Positions 45,088 through 47,910 of a DNA stretch of 47,910 bases are shown here, one piece after another (position 1 is the stretch's first letter; every line of letters starts with the position of its first letter). A program made the translations under genes and the position numbers. Source of the DNA: Verrucomicrobiota bacterium (GTDB lineage Bacteria; Verrucomicrobiota; Verrucomicrobiia; Verrucomicrobiales; DEV007); NCBI GenBank assembly GCA_018970725.1, contig JAGWVU010000039.1:1-47910 (forward strand), in the 5' to 3' direction. The notes under the pieces were generated by a model. The model ran no database searches. It was not told the DNA's origin and saw only the letters and a list, made by a program, of their open reading frames with translations.

Positions 45088-46353
45088 TCAGGGAGCCCCG
45101 AACCGGACTTCCGAACTGACCATGGCCCCGCGTTCGTCCGTGAGCCCGATGAACCAGGTGTTGGCTTTCGGGTCCGGCAGGGGAGCGGTGATGACGCCAT
45201 CGCCCACCTCGGCGTCGGTGCTTTGCCAAGCTCGTTGGGAACGCGGGCCGCTGTCGGTCGTAAAGTGCAGACTCGCGGCCGTGATCTTTGTTACCGAACG
45301 GACGGGCAAACGCACCCGGCCGCCCTCGATCACGGGTGGGCCCGGGACAGGCAGCGGTTTGCCTCCGGCGCAATGCGAATCGATGAACAGGCCGATCTCT
45401 TCCGGTGCCCAGCCCGAGGGATGCCCGTGCGGCATCTTGACCTGGATCCGCATCTGTTTCGGGCCTGGGACCAGATCGAAACTCTTTTGGTAGCTGTCGA
45501 GCGGGTAGTGCACATCGTTGGTGCCGTTGACGAACAGGATCGGCACCCGGCAGCGGGGCAGCAGGCTGGAGGGATCATAGGTCCGCACCCACAAGCCCCG
45601 TCGCTCGCCGAGTTTGTCGATCGCTGGTTTTTGGACCGATTCGCCTTCGTGCAGGAAGCCGCATCCGTAGACCGGGACGGCGGCCTTGAAGCGGTCGTCG
45701 AGCGAGGCCACCAGACAGGTCGTGTATCCCCCCCAACTGATTCCTGTGACCGCCGTCCGGTCCGCGTCCACTTCCGGGAAGGAGCGCAGCAGGGAGTGCG
45801 CCCGGATCACGGACGCGGCGGCGTGCATCGGCCAGTCGTCCCCGGGATCGCCGCCCACGGTGTCGAATTTTTCCGGGTGGCCTTGGTTCGGACCGCCGTT
45901 GGGCAGGCGCTTGCGGGTCTCGGCCTTCCCCGCTTGGCCGGGAACCAAGGCTCCGGTTTTCGGGTCATAGGCCGGAGCCCCGGGTTGATGCCCGGAGAGG
46001 TCCATCGCGATCGCCGCATAACCGCGCCGGGCCCAGAGCCAGACCCATTCCGCGAAGGCCGTGCCCCCGCCGCCATGGATGAGCACCACGCCGGGAAATT
46101 TCCCGGGTGCCGACTTGTTCCGGTCCAAGGTCCGCGGCGAGGCGTAAAACGCGAAAACCTCCGTCTGGTGTCCTTGGTAGGGCTCCCCCGCATAGAGGAG
46201 GGAATGGATCGGACCGGACTGATCCACCCAGCGCATCGCGGGCACGGTTTGCTGGAGCTCCGGGACGTTCCACGGTCCGGTGGCGGCCTCGTTCGCCAAG
46301 GCGGCCCCTGTCACGAACCCGAGGCCGATGAAGAGGAGGTTGTGGATGCCCAT
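45088..46353 (-). CDS. Secreted alpha/beta hydrolase (acetyl-xylan-esterase/dienelactone-hydrolase-like)
   Basis: 421 residues with a short signal peptide (L-L-F-I-G-L-G-F-V-T-G-A-A-L-A-N). The hydrolase core has V-V-L-I-H-G-G-G-G-T as oxyanion region, nucleophile S206 in G-I-S-W-G-G, and a late D-V-H-Y / G-H-P segment for the acid and histidine. A C-terminal beta-rich extension of about 90 residues follows. Exported relatives in this phylum cleave acetyl or feruloyl esters from plant polysaccharide, so such a role is plausible but unproven. It is 168 bases upstream of sodA on the same strand and divergent from the AAA ATPase. Confidence 0.8.
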   Translation of the reverse strand: MGIHNLLFIGLGFVTGAALANEAATGPWNVPELQQTVPAMRWVDQSGPIHSLLYAGEPYQGHQTEVFAFYASPRTLDRNKSAPGKFPGVVLIHGGGGTAFAEWVWLWARRGYAAIAMDLSGHQPGAPAYDPKTGALVPGQAGKAETRKRLPNGGPNQGHPEKFDTVGGDPGDDWPMHAAASVIRAHSLLRSFPEVDADRTAVTGISWGGYTTCLVASLDDRFKAAVPVYGCGFLHEGESVQKPAIDKLGERRGLWVRTYDPSSLLPRCRVPILFVNGTNDVHYPLDSYQKSFDLVPGPKQMRIQVKMPHGHPSGWAPEEIGLFIDSHCAGGKPLPVPGPPVIEGGRVRLPVRSVTKITAASLHFTTDSGPRSQRAWQSTDAEVGDGVITAPLPDPKANTWFIGLTDERGAMVSSEVRFGAP

Positions 46354-46462
46354 GCAGCGATCATGGACCGGAAATCAGCCGCCGCCACCGAAATTCCGGT
46401 TCCGGCCATGCAGGCACCGACGGATTTGCCGTGCCCCCGCTTCTCCTGTATCGAGCTGGTCG

Positions 46463-47197
46463 ATGCCTCCGCACTTCCTTCATTCCATCAGTCTGCTGCG
46501 TGAGTCCGTGCCGGATTGGGACGAATACCCGTTTTCCGTCCCGGCCATCCAGCGGCTTGAAACCTTGGAGTTGCACCCCAGGGTCACCTTTTTCGTGGGT
46601 GAGAATGGATCGGGCAAATCGACGCTTCTGGAAGCCATCGCGGAAAAACTGGGATTCAGTCTGGAAGGGGGCACCAGAAACAGCAATCTGGCTTTCGGAG
46701 AACACATGTTTTCCCTGACCAGCCACCTGAGAGTCAGCCGCGCGGCCCATCGCCCCTTGGACGGCTTTTTCCTTCGGGCCGAGAGCTTTTACAATTTTGC
46801 CACGAAGGTCGACGAAGAATACGGCGCCTGGGGCTACGGTGGCAAAAAGCTTCATGAGCAGTCTCACGGTGAATCCTTCCTTGCGGCCATGACCCATCGC
46901 ATGGGGGGGCACGGGGTCTATCTCTTGGACGAACCGGAGGCCGCGCTCTCTCCCCAAAGACAACTTTCGATGCTCGTTCGGCTGCATGATCTTGCGGCGG
47001 ACTTTTCCCAGTTCATCATCGCCACGCATTCACCGATCATTCTGGCCTACCCTGACGCTTGGATTTACCAATTCAGTCCGGACGGAATCGAACGAATCGC
47101 CTACGAGGACACCGAGCACTTCCAGCTCACGCGCAACTTCCTGCGGGATCCCAGCCGCATGCTGGAACGCCTACTCCGGAAAGAAGACGAAACCTAG
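46463..47197 (+). CDS. Small ABC/SMC-type AAA ATPase
   Basis: 244 residues. Walker A G46-E-N-G-S-G-K-S53 follows V-T-F-F-V, the signature S-H-G-E-S-F is near residue 135, Walker B is V-Y-L-L-D-E-P-E-A-A-L-S-P, and the switch is I-I-A-T-H-S-P. This is the widespread family of short stand-alone AAA proteins (AAA_21/AAA_23 type, similar to predicted ATPases annotated COG3910). Function unknown; no nuclease or toxin partner is adjacent. The start at 46463 is chosen because the family begins P-H-F-L-x-x-I; the frame is open from 46280, antisense to the hydrolase. Its TAG stop (47195-47197) lies within the first copy of the downstream tandem repeat. Confidence 0.8.
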   Translation: MPPHFLHSISLLRESVPDWDEYPFSVPAIQRLETLELHPRVTFFVGENGSGKSTLLEAIAEKLGFSLEGGTRNSNLAFGEHMFSLTSHLRVSRAAHRPLDGFFLRAESFYNFATKVDEEYGAWGYGGKKLHEQSHGESFLAAMTHRMGGHGVYLLDEPEAALSPQRQLSMLVRLHDLAADFSQFIIATHSPIILAYPDAWIYQFSPDGIERIAYEDTEHFQLTRNFLRDPSRMLERLLRKEDET

Positions 47198-47675
47198 TGG
47201 TCCGCCCAGCCGAAAAAGACGGCATCTTCCGGTTCTTTTCACCGCCGCCTGACGGATCGCGTCGGCGGATGACGCGGAAGAGGGCTTTTTGGGGCACGGA
47301 TGAAACACGGAGGGGCGGGATGACACGGATGGGCAGAGACATTCTCTCCTTTGGGTCCCTCTCCGTGCCATCCGTTTTATCCGTGATTCATCCGTGCCCC
47401 AAACCTAGTGGGTTCGCCCAGCCGAAACAGACGGCATCTTCGGGTTCTTTTCACCGCCGCCTGGAGGATCGCGTCGGCGGATGACGCGGAAGAGGGCTTT
47501 TTGGGGCACGGATGAAACACGGAGGGGCGGGATGACACGGATGGGAAGAGACATGCTCTGCTTTGGGTCCCTCTCCGTGCCATCCGTTTTATCCGTGACT
47601 CATCCGTGCCCCCAAACCTAGTGGTCCGCCCAGCCGAAAAAGACGGCATCTTCGGGTTCTTTTCACCGCCGCCTG
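47191..47675 (+). repeat. Tandem ~212-bp repeat with long palindromes
   Basis: Unit starts (AACCTAGTGG) lie at 47191, 47402 and 47615, giving periods of 211 and 213 bases; the third copy is cut off at about 47675. Units 1 and 2 differ at only a handful of positions. Each complete unit contains a large imperfect palindrome (47291-47400 and 47503-47612) whose outer arms GGGGCACGGATGA and TCATCCGTGCCCC are perfect, with inner CACGGA/TCCGTG and CGGATGG/CCATCCG pairs. The short open frames inside differ between copies and look non-coding. Confidence 0.9.
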
Positions 47676-47910
47676 CGTTGCTCGTCAGTCAGTTGTGTCC
47701 GCACAGCTTCCCGCCTCGCGCCTTGCCCCATGGCATTCCTGCCGCGCCTCGCGATGCGATCCTTGAGAAATCCGGGCTGGCGGCAACTTGTTGTGCGGAT
47801 GGGGTTCTTGGGTGTCGCTGGACGAGGCTGGGAGCCATCGGTTGCGGTGCCGGTTCGCGGCTCGTCCGGTTCCCGGCTTCTGTGTTGGAGGGCGTGTGCT
47901 GGTCAGGTTT
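47676..47910. other. Non-coding tail, no recognisable feature
   Basis: No convincing coding frame, tRNA or terminator is seen after the third partial repeat. The short direct motif GCCTCGCG occurs twice (about 47712 and 47747), suggesting that more of the repeat family continues past the window. Confidence 0.4.

Noticed and set aside
47059-47649. Short frames within the 212-bp repeats
   Set aside because: They encode the same repeat in different frames and lengths between copies, with no conserved reading.

Overview
The window is high-GC bacterial DNA, almost certainly from the Verrucomicrobiota, or less likely another member of the Planctomycetota-Verrucomicrobiota-Lentisphaerota group. The best evidence is a set of families concentrated in that group: a DUF1549/DUF1553 cytochrome protein paired with a DUF1501 protein, a 1401-residue ThuA/discoidin/beta-propeller/HEAT/cytochrome c fusion, a second ThuA protein, and many Tat or Sec signal peptides. 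Shine-Dalgarno sites are mostly weak and several starts are GTG or TTG. I see no rRNA, tRNA, CRISPR array, integrase or transposase.

Layout. 1-638 is non-coding and carries a cluster of small dyad repeats. 639-3257 (-) is a two-gene unit: a Tat-exported NodB-like protein and a DUF5009/HGSNAT-like membrane protein. 3442-5212 (+) has an orphan small protein and a secreted parallel beta-helix protein. leuA (-) is divergent from the giant ThuA fusion at 7249-11454 (+), with a hairpin plus T-run between them. A redoxin-like protein (-) and a UDP-glucuronate 4-epimerase-like gene (+) follow. After a 500-base gap holding a dispersed repeat come the DUF1553/DUF1501 pair, a Ski2/Mtr4-like helicase and an FAD monooxygenase. 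At 22174-22521 there is a small two-gene module whose second gene (DUF2283-like) is frameshifted.

mazG-like and rsmH (-) come next. 24013-27881 (+) is a tightly overlapping four-gene operon: renalase-like flavoprotein, DUF2256-DUF3253 fusion, unusual photolyase/cryptochrome, and ThuA protein. A kinase fusion (-) and a diheme cytochrome c (+) follow. 30319-34211 (+) is a signalling cluster of a PAS histidine kinase, two stand-alone receivers and a receiver-histidine kinase hybrid, with no DNA-binding output domain. Then come an MFS transporter, a repeat-filled gap, pyruvate dehydrogenase E2 and E3 genes without E1, an arabinose-5-phosphate isomerase, the sbcDC nuclease operon, Mn-type superoxide dismutase, a secreted alpha/beta hydrolase and a small AAA/ABC-type ATPase whose stop codon lies at the edge of a roughly 212-bp tandem palindromic repeat.

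The most noteworthy items are: (i) several distinct intergenic repeat families, one of which links two sites 22 kb apart; (ii) rsmH, whose conserved N-terminus extends upstream of any usable start codon; (iii) the broken DUF2283 partner; (iv) the photolyase-like protein lacking key photolyase residues, in an operon with DUF2256-DUF3253; and (v) the receiver/kinase cluster without an output domain. All family assignments come from reading the translations; no database search was run.
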